Counted from the first letter of the stretch, positions 11,655 to 22,835 are shown. The stretch is DNA of 64,000 bases from Prionace glauca (GCA_037974335.1 CM075760.1:16727059-16791058); one strand, 5' to 3'. A program made the numbers and translations. Notes: generated by a model not told the origin, from the letters alone.

Positions 11655-12435
11655 GCATTAGATGATACAACAGGATATAGATAGGTTGGTGCAGTGGGCA
11701 GATAGGTGGCAGATGGCATTTAATCCTGACAAATGCGAGGTGATGCATTTTGGACGGAATAATGCAGAGAGGAGCTATGAGATTAAAGGGAGGCCGATTA
11801 GGAGTATTGACATACAGAGGGACCTGGGAGTGCAGGTTCACAAATCCATGAAGGTTGCATCACAAGTGGAGAAGGTCGTTAGGAAGGCTTATGGGATGTT
11901 GGCCTTTATAGGAAGGGGCATAGAGTATAAAAGCTGCTGTCTAATGCTTCAGTTGTACAGAACGTTGGTTAGACCGCATTTGGAGTACTGCGTCCAGTTC
12001 TGGTCACCTTACTACCGGAAGGACGTGGAGTCTCTGGAAAGGGTGCAGAGGAGGTTTACCAGGATGTTGCCTGGCATGGGGGGACTGGGTTACGAGGAGA
12101 GGTTGAAGAAACTGGGACTATTCTCCTTGGAAAGGCGGAGATTGAGAGGGGACATGATAGAAGTATATAAGATAATGAAGGGAATGGATAGAGTTAATAG
12201 TGAGAGACTGCTCCCTAGACTAGATACAAACACGAGAGGTCATCATTTAAGGGTGAGGGGGGAGAGGTATAATTTGGAGGTGAGAAGAAGGTTCTTTACG
12301 CAGAGAGTTGTGGGGGTCTGGAACGCGCTACCGAGTAGGGTGGTGGAGGCAGGAACGTTGGACTCGTTTAAGATGCAGTTAGATAGGCACATGAGTGAAA
12401 CGAGAATGGAGGGATATGGTAGGGGATATTAAATA
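11655..12435 (+). mobile_element. CR1-like LINE subfamily D, 5' truncated
   Basis: One open frame runs from the fragment IQQDIDRLVQWADRWQM to the end (RHMSETRMEGYGRGY), so the C-terminal part is uninterrupted for about 256 codons. The RT catalytic motifs lie upstream of the truncation point and are missing. The sequence differs from subfamilies B and C (HFGRNNAERSYEIKGR versus HFGRRNG..YYLRGE). It abuts the CpG-rich island. Confidence 0.85.
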
Positions 12436-12639
12436 GGGTTAAACCTCGGGAGACACCGGAAAGGCAGGCTGTAAGATTAATATTTTGACTTTATTCCACA
12501 GGTGGAGGTCCTCCTCGTGTCAAACGAGGGGCATTCACACGGCGGGTCGTGCCTGGGCTGCTCTTGGAAGTTCCAGGAGTGGCCTAGAACTTCATGTCGG
12601 TGTGTGTGCTTGATCCTGGACCGGTAGATGGGCGCCGCA

Positions 12640-12966
12640 ACAGCTCAGTGACTAGCACTGCTGGCTGTGCAGGCACATGGATTTGGGCCTGTGTCTGTGG
12701 GAGTTTGCTCATTCTCCCTGTGGTTGCGTGGGTTTCCTCCGGGCGCTCCGGTTTCCTCCCACACCCCAAAAATGTGCTCTCAGGCTAATCGGTTTTTACC
12801 AAATTGACACTATTTCTTCCCTGAATCTGACTGAGTAGGGTTCCATTCGGTGATATGCAGGGTAGAATAGGTGCAGGGTGATGTGGCGGCGCGGGCTCGT
12901 TGGGCCGAAGGGCCTGTTTCCCGTGCTGGGTTGTTCTTTGTTCTTTGTTCTTTGTTCTTTGTTCTA
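12640..12966 (+). mobile_element. SINE with V-domain and TTTGTTC tail, near full length
   Basis: A weakly preserved head (AGTGACTAGCACTGCTGGCTG) is followed by the V-domain (GGGTTTCCTCCGGGCGCTCC). The 3' end reads TTGGGCCGAAGGGCCTGTTT, then four TTTGTTC repeats. It is the reference copy for this subfamily in the window. Confidence 0.8.
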
Positions 12967-13087
12967 GATCCAATGCAATGATAATACAGTCAGTATCCAG
13001 TGCACCATAACCAAAGTTTAGGTTTCATTTGATAGTGTGACTAAGTTATGGTCTATTGATATAATGTTTTTAAATTCCGGTGTGTGT

Positions 13088-13427
13088 TAAAGAACAAAGA
13101 ACAAAATCAGCCCGGGAAACAGGCCCTTCGGCCCAACGAGCCCGCCCCACCATCTCAACACCACCAGTCCCCCTCTCCACCTACGACCCCTGTCTAATGT
13201 TTTATGATGTGGGTATGCCGTGGCCATCCAGATTGAGGGAATCTGATTTATGGACAATTTATTCCTGCCAATCAGCCTAAGAGCACACCTTTGGGGTGTG
13301 GGAGGAAACCGGAGCACCAGGAGAAAACCCACGCAAGCACGGGGAGAATGCGCAAATTCCCACAGACACCGGCCCAAATCTATGTGTCTGCACAGCAATC
13401 AGTGATAGTCACTGAGCTGTCACCTTG
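13088..13427 (-). mobile_element. SINE with V-domain, minus strand
   Basis: AAAGAACAAAGAACAAA at the left edge is the reverse complement of the tail, followed by the GGCCCTTCGGCCCAACGAGC block and the reversed V-domain (GGAGGAAACCGGAGCACC). The tRNA-derived head lies at the right end near 13400. Confidence 0.8.
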
Positions 13428-13555
13428 CCCAGTATCTGGTCCAGTTTAGGCGCACACACTGACAACATGAAGCACTAGGCCAATCTCGAAAAACCAAGAG
13501 CAGCCCCAGTATGACCCATTGCGTATATGCACCTCACTGGACATGAGGTGGACTG
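13428..13555. repeat. Second copy of the 1-133 segment
   Basis: This aligns by eye with bases 1-133 in direct orientation. The family is unknown. Confidence 0.55.
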
Positions 13556-13677
13556 ATTCAAAACCTGTGAATGAAAAGAGAAAAGACTCTGCCACTGTCA
13601 GTATCAAACAATAACCTGTCTGTTATTCCATATCTGCTTTATTTTACAACGTTGATGGTAGTCTTGATGTAGAGAAA

Positions 13678-13975
13678 CTGGCGTTGGACTGGGGTAAACA
13701 CAGTAAGAAGTCTCACAACACTAGGTTGAAGTTCAACCAGTTTATTTGATCATAATCCCACAAGCTTTACTATCAAATAAACTGTTTGGACTTAAACCTG
13801 GTGTTACGAAGAACGAAGAACAAAAACAGCTGGGAAACAGGCCCTTCGGCCCAACGAGCCCGCACTGCCATTTTAACATTACCAGTCCCCACTCCATCCA
13901 TGACCCTTCTCTATGCTTATGGCATTCCACATCGAGGGAAACTAATTTAGGTTGTGAGACTTCTTACTGTATTTT
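13678..13975. repeat. Inverted pair of the TTGGACTGGGG repeat, with a SINE inside one arm
   Basis: The plus copy spans about 13678-13770. The minus copy starts at about 13765 (TATCAAATAAACTGTTTGGA) and is cut at CTGGTGTT by a minus-strand SINE piece (13806-13950). It then resumes as GTTGTGAGACTTCTTACTGT to 13975. The two arms could fold back on each other. Confidence 0.7.
13806..13950 (-). mobile_element. SINE 3' fragment inserted in a repeat
   Basis: GAACGAAGAACAAAAACAGC, then the GGCCCTTCGGCCCAACGAGC block, identify the subfamily with the TTTGTTC tail. GTT occurs on both sides of the insertion. Confidence 0.7.
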
Positions 13976-14574
13976 ACAACTGCAGCTCCTGGGGCTGACT
14001 GGAATCCGGTATAATAATAATCACAAAGGTTGGTTTCAGTGTCTCTGAGGTCATTTGAACTGCGGGTAATCTGACCTTAAGGGAGACAAGAGGCCCGACA
14101 AACATCCGATTACAATAGGAGGACAAGATGTAAGGGAGCAATGATATTTTAAAGTGTCTGTGTTATGGTGAGTGTCACTGGGAAGTGAGTGATAAAATAG
14201 CAGTGGAAACATCATAACAGAGACACATGTGACTGACTCAGCCTGACTGAGAGCTGTTATATTTGTGGCGAGAATAATGAGGGCATGAGGATATCCCGAG
14301 ATTTCTGATTTCTGAGGTACATCTGTTAGAGGAACTGAAAATAATCAGTTCTTTCTCATGGTGATCTGCAGTTCTCAAGTTACACAGACACATAGGAAAC
14401 AGATCTGACAGCTCATCAAACCCAATGGTTTAAGCTTCTGTTTCAGACACATTGTGACTGAAAAGATCAAATATTAAAACCTTACGGGGGAAACATTCAA
14501 AATGTCAAAAAAGATGAGTGGAATGTCTAATTAATCCCATTCACCATAACTCTGTCAATATTTATCCAATTTCC
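13976..14574. other. No gene seen
   Basis: Non-coding sequence with no recognised repeat, tRNA or splice-linked frame. Confidence 0.4.
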
Positions 14575-14705
14575 TTTTAAAGTTACTATTAAACCTGCTT
14601 CTAGCACCTGTCAGGTTGTGCATTCCAGATCATATTGTGTAAAAAAATTCTCCTTATCACCCCCTTCAATTCTGTTGTCAATTATATTAAATCTCTGTGT
14701 CCTCT
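14575..14705 (-). mobile_element. Possible old LINE fragment
   Basis: Phrasing such as TCCAGATCATATTGTGTAAA and AAATCTCTGTGTCCTCTGCT matches the minus-strand C-terminal region of CR1-like copies (the FFTQRVV..WNSLP region). It is too decayed to place in a subfamily. Confidence 0.4.
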
Positions 14706-16740
14706 GCTTAAGGTCTAGATTGTAATCACTGGGAGAGGTTTAAGGCAGAGTTTACTGATACAAGACCCAGATTGTAATAACTGAGAGAGTTTTACAACAA
14801 AGAATACTGATACTAGGCTCAGACTGCAATAACTGAGAGCGGTTCAGGGCAGAGATTACTGATACAAGGCCTAGATTGTAATAACTGAGAGAATTTTAGG
14901 GCAGAATTTACTGATACAAGGCCCAGATTGTAATAACTGAGGAAGGTTTAGGGCAGATATTACTGATACTAGGCTCAGACTGCAATAACTGAGAGAGGTG
15001 TAGGGCAGATATTACTGACACAAGGCCCAGATTGTAATAACTGAGAGAGGTTTAGGGCAGAGATTACTGATACAGCGACCAGATTTTAATAACTGAGAGA
15101 GGTTCATGGCAGAGATTATTGATACAAGGCCCAGATTGTAAAAACTGAGAGAATTTTAGGGCAGTGTTTACTGATACAAGGCCTAGATTGTAATAACTGA
15201 GGAAGGTTTAGAGCAGAGATTATTGATACAAGGCCCAGATTGTAATAACTGAGAGAGGATTAGGGCAGAGATTACTGACACAAGGCCCAGATTGTAATAA
15301 CTGAGAGATGTTTAGGACAGAGATTTCTGATACATAAGAACATAAGAACATAAGAACATAAGAAATAGGAGCAGGAGTAGGCCATCTGGCCCTTCGAGCC
15401 TGCCCCGCCATTCAATAAGATCATGGCTGATCTGTCGTGACTCAGCTCCACCTTCCCGCCCTCTCCCCATAACCCTTAATCCCTTCTCTTATCAAAAACC
15501 CATCAACCCGTTTCTTAAAAATATTTAGCGAGGCAGCCTCCACCACTTCAACGGGCAGAGAATTCCAGAGATTCACCACCCTTTGAGTGAAGAAGTTCCT
15601 CCTCAACTCTGGTCTAAACCGCCCCCCCTTTATCTTGAGGCTGTGCCCCCTAGTCCTACTGTCTTTTTTGAGCGGGAAGAGTCTCTCCACCTCTATCCTA
15701 TCCATCCCATTCATCATCTTATACGTCTCAATGAGATCTCCCCTCATTCTTCTAAACTCTAACGAGTACAAGCCTAGTTTATTCAGCCTCTCCTCATAGC
15801 TCAATCCCCTCAACTCCGGTATCAGCCGAGTAAACCTCCTCTGCACTCCCTCCAGGGCCAAAATATCCTTGCGCAGGTGTGGCACCCAAAACTGCACACA
15901 GTACTCCAGCTGCGGCCTCACCAATGCCCTATACAGCTGCAGCAAGACCTCCCTACTTTTATATTCAATCCCCCTCGCTATGAAGGCCAGCATCCCATTC
16001 GCCTTCCTGACCAACTGCTGCACCTGCAAGCTGGGTTTTTGTGACTCATGCACAAGGACCCCAAGGTCCCTCTGCACCGTCGCCTGCTGCAGTTTTTCGC
16101 CCCGTAAGTAATAGTCCTTCCTACCATTCCTCCTACCAAAGTGGACCACCTCACACTTGCCAACATTAAATTCCATTTGCCATTTCCTGGCCCATTCGCC
16201 CAGCCTATCTAGATCCTTCTGCAGACTCTCCACACCCTCCGCACAATTTGCCTTTCTCCCAATCTTGGTGTCATCAGCAAATTTCGACACCCTGCACTCG
16301 GTTCCCTCCTCCAGATCATCTATATAAATGGTAAATAGCTGAGGCCCCAGCACCGACCCCTGGGGCACCCCACTAGTCACCAACCGCCAATCCGAATAGC
16401 ATCCATTGACCCCCAATCTCTGCCTCCTATTTGACAACCAATCCTCTATCCATGCTAACACCCTACCCCCAACTCCATGTCCCCTGACCTTCTGCAATAA
16501 CCACCAGATTGTAACAACTGAGAGGTGTTTAGGGCAGAGATTACTGATACAAGGCCCAGATTGTAGTAAATGAGGTAGAAATAGGGCAGAGATTACTGAT
16601 ACAAGGCCCAGATTGTAGTAAATGAGATAGAAATAGGGCAGAGATTACTGATACAAGTCCCAGATTGTAATAACTGAGAGGGGTCCCCTTCGCCACATCA
16701 GGGTGTGGTGTGAGTTTGCATCTCTCGGTTATATTGCGAG
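14706..16740. repeat. 52-bp minisatellite, split by a LINE
   Basis: The unit is about 52 bp and begins TACTGATACAAGGCCCAGAT, then TGTAATAACTGAGAG. Successive starts at 14753, 14805, 14857 and 14909 give the period. About 12 units precede the LINE at 15333-16502 and about 4 to 5 follow it. Units differ from each other by substitutions and small indels, so the array is not freshly homogenised. Confidence 0.9.
15333..16502 (-). mobile_element. CR1-like LINE subfamily B inside the minisatellite
   Basis: A 5'-truncated copy has one uninterrupted frame of about 350 codons (QKVRGHGVGGRVLAWIEDWL to GYGERAGRWS). [10 protein letters not shown] and FADDTKIG are intact. The N-terminal RT motifs and the endonuclease are missing by truncation. 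A run of four AACATAAG units marks the 3' end. The unbroken frame and close match to the copies at 7.4 and 44.2 kb suggest a fairly recent insertion. Confidence 0.92.
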
Positions 16741-16917
16741 TCAGTGGCAATGTCCAATTTCAGGATAAATGACTTTTAACCTTGGACTGCACCATTGTTT
16801 GAATGTAGACCTGGACAATGACCATCACTGAGATTTACCTGAACATGTCAACAAATATCCCATTGATTTCTGAATAAGTACCCCAACATTTGCAAAGTCT
16901 CTGTTCCTCATTTGTAT

Positions 16918-17217
16918 GTAAAATCCCTACAGTATAGGGGAGGCCATTCGGTCCATCAAGTCTGCACTGACCACAATCCCATCCATGCCCTGTCCCCGTA
17001 TCCCACACATTTACCCTGCAACTCCCCCTGTCACTAAAGCATGACCAATCAACCTCTCCCGCACATCTTTAAACAGTGGGAGGAAACCGGAGCACCCAGA
17101 GAAAACCCACACAGACATGGGGAGAACATGCAAATTCCACACAGTCACACGAGGCCAGAATTGAACCAAGTCCCTTTGAGGCAGCAGTGCGAACCAGTGT
17201 GCCACAGTGGTGCCAGT
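16918..17217 (-). mobile_element. V-SINE (HE1-like), near full length
   Basis: Reversed tail (CTACAGTATAGGGGAGGCCA), V-domain (TGGGAGGAAACCGGAGCACC) and tRNA-derived head (AGGCAGCAGTGCGAACCAGTG, CACAGTGGTGCC) are all visible on the minus strand. Confidence 0.8.
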
Positions 17218-17299
17218 ATCTGGTGGTTGTTCACAGTTGGCGATGGGACAATGTTAAATGGACAGTTTAGTCGGATTGGATAATCATATAGATTTACAA

Positions 17300-17815
17300 C
17301 AGTGTTTCCAGGACTGGAGAATTGTAGTGATGAGGAAAGATTGGATTGCCAAGGTTTGTTTTCCTCAGAGCAGAGGAGGCTGAGGGAGACTGAACTGAGG
17401 TGTCCAAAATTATGAGGGAGATAAGACAGGGTGGATAGAAAAGGCCTGTTTCCCCTGAGCAGAGGACACTCATTGTGGGTGGGTGGGGATGGGGGAGGTG
17501 GGAGGGGGGGTTAGTGGGGGCCGCACAGATATAAAGTGATTGGTGGAAGGATTAGAGGGGGCATTAGGAAAAGAGTTCTCATTCAAGGGATGGTGGGTGT
17601 CTGGAATTTGCTGCCTAAACTGATGGTTCAGATAGAAATCTCTTGGCTCACTCGCCTCACACACAGATCTATAGCTGAAACGCTGGAACCTGTAGAAATC
17701 GGGGCTGGATCGCTGGAAAGCGAGGTTAGAATGAAGGTCTTGTCTTTATTTCCCAAGCTGGTGAAGGTGTAATGGGTTGAATGGCCTCTTTCTGTGCCAC
17801 AATCTTTTTCCTGCA
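17300..17815 (+). mobile_element. Old CR1-like LINE 3' fragment
   Basis: Remnants include CAGAGCAGAGGAGGCTGAGG, TTCAAGGGATGGTGGGTGTC (the FTQRVVGVWN region) and a tail GGGTTGAATGGCCTCTTTCTG. The frame is heavily broken. Confidence 0.6.
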
Positions 17816-18026
17816 TTCTGTTAGACCTATTGATGGGCAGAATGGAGGAGTGAGCTGGTTTTTAATTAGTAACAAGAGCATGAATGAGGGAAAATGTTGA
17901 GACAAGGCTGATTTTTTTTACTGATTTCCACCCCTCCCCTCTTCAAATTGAGTTCGAACTCATCCCATTCCGCCCACACCCCCACCCCCCACCTGTCCTG
18001 TGCTCCCTCCAAATACATTTGCCTGA

Positions 18027-18136
18027 GTGGCAGCACATTAGCACAGTGATTAGCACTGCAGTCTCCTAGTGCAAAGGACCCATGTTCAATTCTAGCCTCC
18101 GGTCATTGTCTGTGTGGGCTTTTCATGTTCCTCCCA
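18027..18136 (+). mobile_element. SINE head fragment
   Basis: Box A-like AGCACAGTGATTAGCACTGC and box B-like GTTCAATTCTAG belong to the tRNA-derived head of the V-SINE. The element stops soon after the V-domain begins (GTCTGTGTGGGC). Confidence 0.65.
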
Positions 18137-20165
18137 TATAGAGTCATAGAGGTTTACAGTATGGAAACAGGCCCTTCAGACCAACTGCTCCATGCTGCCC
18201 TTTTTAAAAACCCCTAAGCTAATCCCAATTGTTTATGTCGCCCCTGGCGATGATCTTTGCATCGTCGATGGAGATGGGAGAGGTTCCGGAGGATTGGAGG
18301 GTTGCGGATGTAGTTCCTATTTTTAAGAAAGGGAACAGAGATAGCCCGGGAAATTACCGACCGGTGAGTCTGACCTCAGTGGTTGGTAAGCTGATGGAGA
18401 GGCTTCTGAGGGACAGGATTTATGAGCATTTGGAGAAGTTTAGCATGATCAGGAATAGTCAGCATGGTTTTGTCAAGTGCAGGTCGTGCCTTACGAGCCT
18501 AGCTGAGTTCTTCGATAATGTGACTGAACTCATTGACGAAGGAAGTGCCGTGGACGTGGTGTACATGGACTTCAACAAGGCGTTTTATAAGGTCCCCCAT
18601 GCAAGACTTCTTGAGAAGGTGAGAGGGCATGGGATCCAAAGGGCTTTGGCCTTGTGGATCCAGAACTAGCTTGCCTGCAGAAGGCAGAGAGTGATTGTGG
18701 ATGGGTCTTTTTCTGCATGGAGGTCGGTCACCAGTGGAGTGCCCCATGGATCTGTTCTAGGACCCTTGCTGTTTGTTATTTTCATAAATGACCTGGATGA
18801 GGAAGTGGAGGGATGGGTTAGTAAGTTTGCCGACGATACGAAGGTTGGTGGTGTTGTGGATGGTCTGGAAGGCTGTCAGAAGTTGCAGCAGGACATAGAT
18901 AGGATGCAGGACTGGGCAGAGAAGTGGCAGATGGACTTCAACGCGGATAAATGTGTGGTGGTTCATTTTGGCAGGACCAATGGATGAACGAGTACACTAT
19001 CAAGGGCAGGAGTCTTAGCAGTGTTGAAGAGCAGAAGGATCTTGGGGTCCAGGTTCACAGGACACTTAAATCAGCCTCGCAGGTGGAGGATGTGGTCAAG
19101 AAGGCATATAGTGTACTGGCCTTCATAAATCGAGGGATTGAGTTTAGGAGTCGGGAGGTAATGCTGCAACTTTATAAGACCCTCGTCAGGCCCCACTTGG
19201 AGTACTGTGCGCAGTTCTGGTCGCCTCACTATAGGAAGGACGTAGAAGCTATTGAAAGGGTACAGAGGAGATTTACAAGGATGTTGCCTGGATTGGGAGG
19301 CATGCCTTATGAAGATAGGTTGAGGGAGCTGGGACTTTTCTCCCTGGAGAGACGAAGGTTGAGAGGCGACCTGATAGAGGTTTATAAGATGTTGAGAGGA
19401 ATAGATAGGGTGGATTCTCAGAGGCTATTTCCCTGGGTTGAAATGGTCGCTACGAGAGGACACAGGTTTATGGTGCGGGGAAACAAGTACAGAGGTGATG
19501 TTAGGGGTAAGTTTTTCACTCAGAGGGTGGTGAGTGAATGGAATCGGCTGCTGTCAGTGGTGGTAGAGACGAACTTGCATGGGGTCTTTTAAAAGCTTCT
19601 GGATGAGTATATTGGATTTAACAGGATTTGGGGCTATAGATAGGTCTATGGATTGGTAGGTGTTGATGTGATCGATGCAGCTTGTGGGCCGAAGGGCCTG
19701 TTTGTGCTGTAGTGTTCTATGTTCTAAGTTTCTATTTGGCCCATATCCCTCTATACCCATCTCACCCATGTAACTGTCCAAATGCATTTTCAAAGACAAA
19801 ATTGTACCCATCTCTATGACTACATCTGGCAGCTTGTTCCAGACACTCACCACCCTCTATGTGAAAAAAATGCTCCTCTGGACACTTTTGTATCTTTCCC
19901 CTCCCATCTGAAACCTAGGTCCTCTGGTTTTAGACTCCACTAACTTTGGGAAGAGATATTGACTATCCAGCTGATCTGTGCCCCTCATTATTTTATAGAG
20001 CTCTATAAGATCACCCCTCAGCCTCCTACACTTCAGTAAAGAAGTCACAGTCTATGCAGCTTCTCCTTATAACTCAATCCATCAAATCCCAGTAGCAACC
20101 TGGTATATCTTTTCTGCACTCTTTCTAGTTTAATAATATACTTTCTATAATAGGGTGACCAGAAT
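18137..20165 (-). mobile_element. Old CR1-like LINE subfamily E, split by a younger LINE
   Basis: The 3' end lies at 18137-18236 (GAGTCATAGAGGTTTACAG, GGAAACAGGCCCTTCAG) and the rest at 19733-20165 (GGCCCATATCCCTCTATACC and the RRLRGDLIELYKIMRG frame). The two parts are consecutive in a related copy at 32762-33330, which shows they were once one element. Confidence 0.8.
18237..19732 (+). mobile_element. CR1-like LINE subfamily C, 5' truncated
   Basis: The frame starts at [20 protein letters not shown] and includes [38 protein letters not shown], a GVPHGSVLGP variant and FADDTKVGG. A stop codon at about 18667 follows LWIQN, and a one-base loss near 18975 shifts the frame after HFGRTNG. A further break lies near the C-terminus. 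It is inactive and inserted in the older element around it. Confidence 0.9.
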
Positions 20166-20340
20166 ATCTGTGGGGTCTGAAAGATGGGCAGGTTAGGTGG
20201 ATTTACCATGCTAAATTCTCCCTTAATGTCCAAAGATGTGAAGGTTAGGGGGATTCGAGGGTATTGTGGGGTTACGGGAATAGGGTAAAATGTTCTGTTG
20301 ACATAGACTTGATGCACTGTTGGGATTTTATGATTTTAAT
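20166..20340 (+). mobile_element. V-SINE 3' part
   Basis: GGCAGGTTAGGTGGATTTAC, TGTCCAAAGATGTGAAGG and GATTTTATGATTTT are the later half of the HE1-like consensus. Confidence 0.65.
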
Positions 20341-20383
20341 GGGGGGGGGTGTAGTTTGATATCTGGGGGAGAGTGTTGCAGCA

Positions 20384-20680
20384 CAGTGGCACGGTGGTAA
20401 GCATTGCTGCCTCTCAGCGCTGGGGCCCCACATTCGATTCCCAGCTTGGGTCACTGTCTGTGTGGAGTTTGCACATTCTCCCCATGTCTGCATGGGTTTC
20501 CTCCAGATGCTCTGCTTTCCTCCAGCAGTCCGAAAGACGTGATGGTTAGATGCATTGGCCATGCTAAATTCTCCGTCAGTGTTTCCGAACAGGAATGTGG
20601 TGACTAAGGCATTTTCACGGGAATTGCGTTGCAGTGTGAATGTCAGCCTACTTATTAGTGACACTAATAAATAAACTTAA
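20384..20680 (+). mobile_element. V-SINE, full head to tail, alternative 3' end
   Basis: Head (GCACGGTGGTAAGCATTGCT, box B TTCGATTCCCAG), V-domain (GGGTTTCCTCCAGATGCTCT) and a tail ending ACTAATAAATAAACTTAAAC. The tail differs from the TTTGTTC and GATTC tailed copies. Confidence 0.8.
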
Positions 20681-20849
20681 ACTGCAGGTCTCGGTGCTGC
20701 TGTGACAATGCACCCTCTTGTTTAAACACTCTGCAATGCTGAGACTGGGGAGAGGAGTGAACAACAGGGAGCAGCATTGCAGCTTCTCTCCCCCCATTGA
20801 AACTGGGATTGTGGCTCCATCTGCTGCACCATCCCCACCACATCCACTG

Positions 20850-21500
20850 GGGGGCAATCTGGACAATGGGCTGCAGGCAGACCTCACTGCGCCTGCGCCA
20901 CAATCACTCACAGCCGACGGCGGCCATCTTGCGTTGCCAGGGGAGACGGCGACCCGAGCGCTGCACTCTGAGAGAATTCCCCTCCTTGCACATGCGCCCA
21001 GGGAGTTGCATTTGCATCTTTTAATGTTTTGAATCTTGATGATTATTATTCACATCCTCACCCGTCAGACTTTCGGTTCCATCTCCATTCGGGAACATCG
21101 TTTCTGTTTTTTATTACGTCTGTTTTTCAATCACACCCGCGCGGTGCGCTCTGGGAAAATACTACAGCACATGCGCGGTTCCGCCACCTGCCTCTTTATA
21201 AAAATATGTATTTTATTTAATTTTAATTCCGCTCCGGGCGGGATTTCCGGGTGGGAATTTCTCTCACTTTCTACATTTCTGAACCGCCGCTTTTTCCTCG
21301 ACGGGGGGAGGGGCAGTGATGATGTCACGGCAATATGGCGGCTGACCCCGCCTCTCTGCAGGACCCGGATGTTCCGCCAACGAGCAGCGGCCGGGCTGGA
21401 GTGGACAAGAGGTGACACTGGGCGGAGCAGCGCCCGGGCGTGTTACAGCGCCCCCGCGTGGTCAGGAAGGGAAATAGCAGCAGCGCAGTCTCTGCCCAAA
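20850..21500. promoter_or_regulatory. CpG-rich island with YY1-, CRE- and CTCF-like motifs
   Basis: CpG frequency is high and two YY1-like cores are seen (GGCGGCCATCTTGCG near 20921, CAATATGGCGG near 21331). A CRE-like TGATGTCACGG lies near 21319. An X-box-like half site (GTTGCCAGGGGAGAC) lies near 20935. A close match to the CTCF core (AGCGCCCCCGCGTGGTC) lies at 21447-21463. I could not attach an exon. It may be a bidirectional promoter, an insulator, or both. Confidence 0.45.
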
Positions 21501-21889
21501 GGCTTCCCCAGTTCAGCTGCTCAGAGACACTGGGAACCTCTTCAACTGGAAACTTCAGCTTCTCACATTCACCCCCTGTGTTCAGTCATTGTTTAATAGA
21601 CAACCTCTGTAGGGAAATCAGAAACAACTTGTTCACATTAACGGGGATAGGAATCTGAACCATTCTGCTCAGAAAGCTCTACTCGCCTTGAAATTTGAAT
21701 TGAAATGTTCAAGATGAGAATTTATAGATACAAGTCATGTTGTATGTGAAACGCTCATGATGCCACAATAAGATCAGTACAGACATTTCACAGGGTTGTG
21801 TGAGTGGAGAAGATGTCAGAGAGGGAGTGGTTAAATATAGAGCTACAGGGTCTGAAGCTCAGTTTTGGGTAAAGAAAAATGGCAGTAAA

Positions 21890-22170
21890 AAGAACAAAGA
21901 AAATTACAGCCCAGGAACATGCCCCTCGGCCCGTCAAACCTTCACTGACCATGCTGCCCGACTTAACTAAAACCCCCTATCCTTCCGGGACCATATCCCT
22001 ATATTCTCATCCTATTCATGTACTTGTCAGCTGACTTAAAAGTCACAACTGCATCCGCTTCCACTATCTCTTCCCGGCAGCGAGTTCCAGGAACCCACTA
22101 CTCTCTATGTAAACAATCGGCCATGTCCATCTACTTTAAACCTTGCCCCTTGCACTTGAAAGCATGCCTT
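21890..22170 (-). mobile_element. LINE 3' fragment
   Basis: The minus-strand 3' end has the usual GGAACATGCCCCTCGGCCC block, then GACCATATCCCTATATTCTC and GTTCCAGGAACCCACTAC. It is a C-terminal fragment only. Confidence 0.6.
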
Positions 22171-22189
22171 CATCGGTCGGGGCATTTTG

Positions 22190-22540
22190 TTCCTGAACAT
22201 TATCTGAGTCTCGATGTTACACCCATAGTACATTCGCTCTGGCCTCGGCCTCAAATGCTTTGTGTCATAAGAAATGATAAATTGTTTGATGCATTGCCAG
22301 GAAAGAAACATCCCTATTTTGACACCTGCACATATCAGCAAGTCATCCAGTCTACAAGACAATTTAATTGGTTTAGGTGCAGACTAACATAGTTAATCAC
22401 CATCTGAAACATGCTAGGGTGAGGGAAGTCTGTACGATTCCAGTTTGGTGCTGAATATTATCAGAATCTCGATGTTACAGTCATATTATCTTTGCTCTGA
22501 CCTCAGCTTGAAATGCTTTCTCCAAAATCAGAAATGCTGA
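22190..22540. repeat. Unclassified module, one full and one partial copy
   Basis: A module with the core TCTCGATGTTAC and GTTAATCACCATCTGA spans 22190-22440. A partial second copy is at about 22455-22540, and a third is at 30236-30460. It lies near tRNA loci in both places and has no coding frame. Confidence 0.6.
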
Positions 22541-22835
22541 ATTTTATGGAAAAAAATGATAAAATTGTATAAATTTTCTAAGACATGATGAATTTTGTCC
22601 AAAATGTATTTGAGTTTAGCATTTATTTAATATCCTAATCTTATTGAATGATTTTTTTTCCGAAAAAAAACTTAAAATAGTCATTTGCTCTTCATTAGCA
22701 ATTTCCGAACATTACTTTCTCCAGAGAAGCTGAAAATGTGCTTGGCAGCATTTGTCTGAATAAATATAAAGCTATTAAATACCTTTTTCATCGAAAGTAA
22801 CAAGGAATTTGTGAACGCCTTTTGAAGGTTTGTAC

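Noticed and set aside
11345-11719. Frames across the CpG-rich island
   Set aside because: Short, overlapping frames on both strands, with no family similarity and no splice-supported extension.
20840-20866. Second CTCF-like site (CCACTGGGGGGCAATCT)
   Set aside because: It departs from the core at several key positions; too weak to list.
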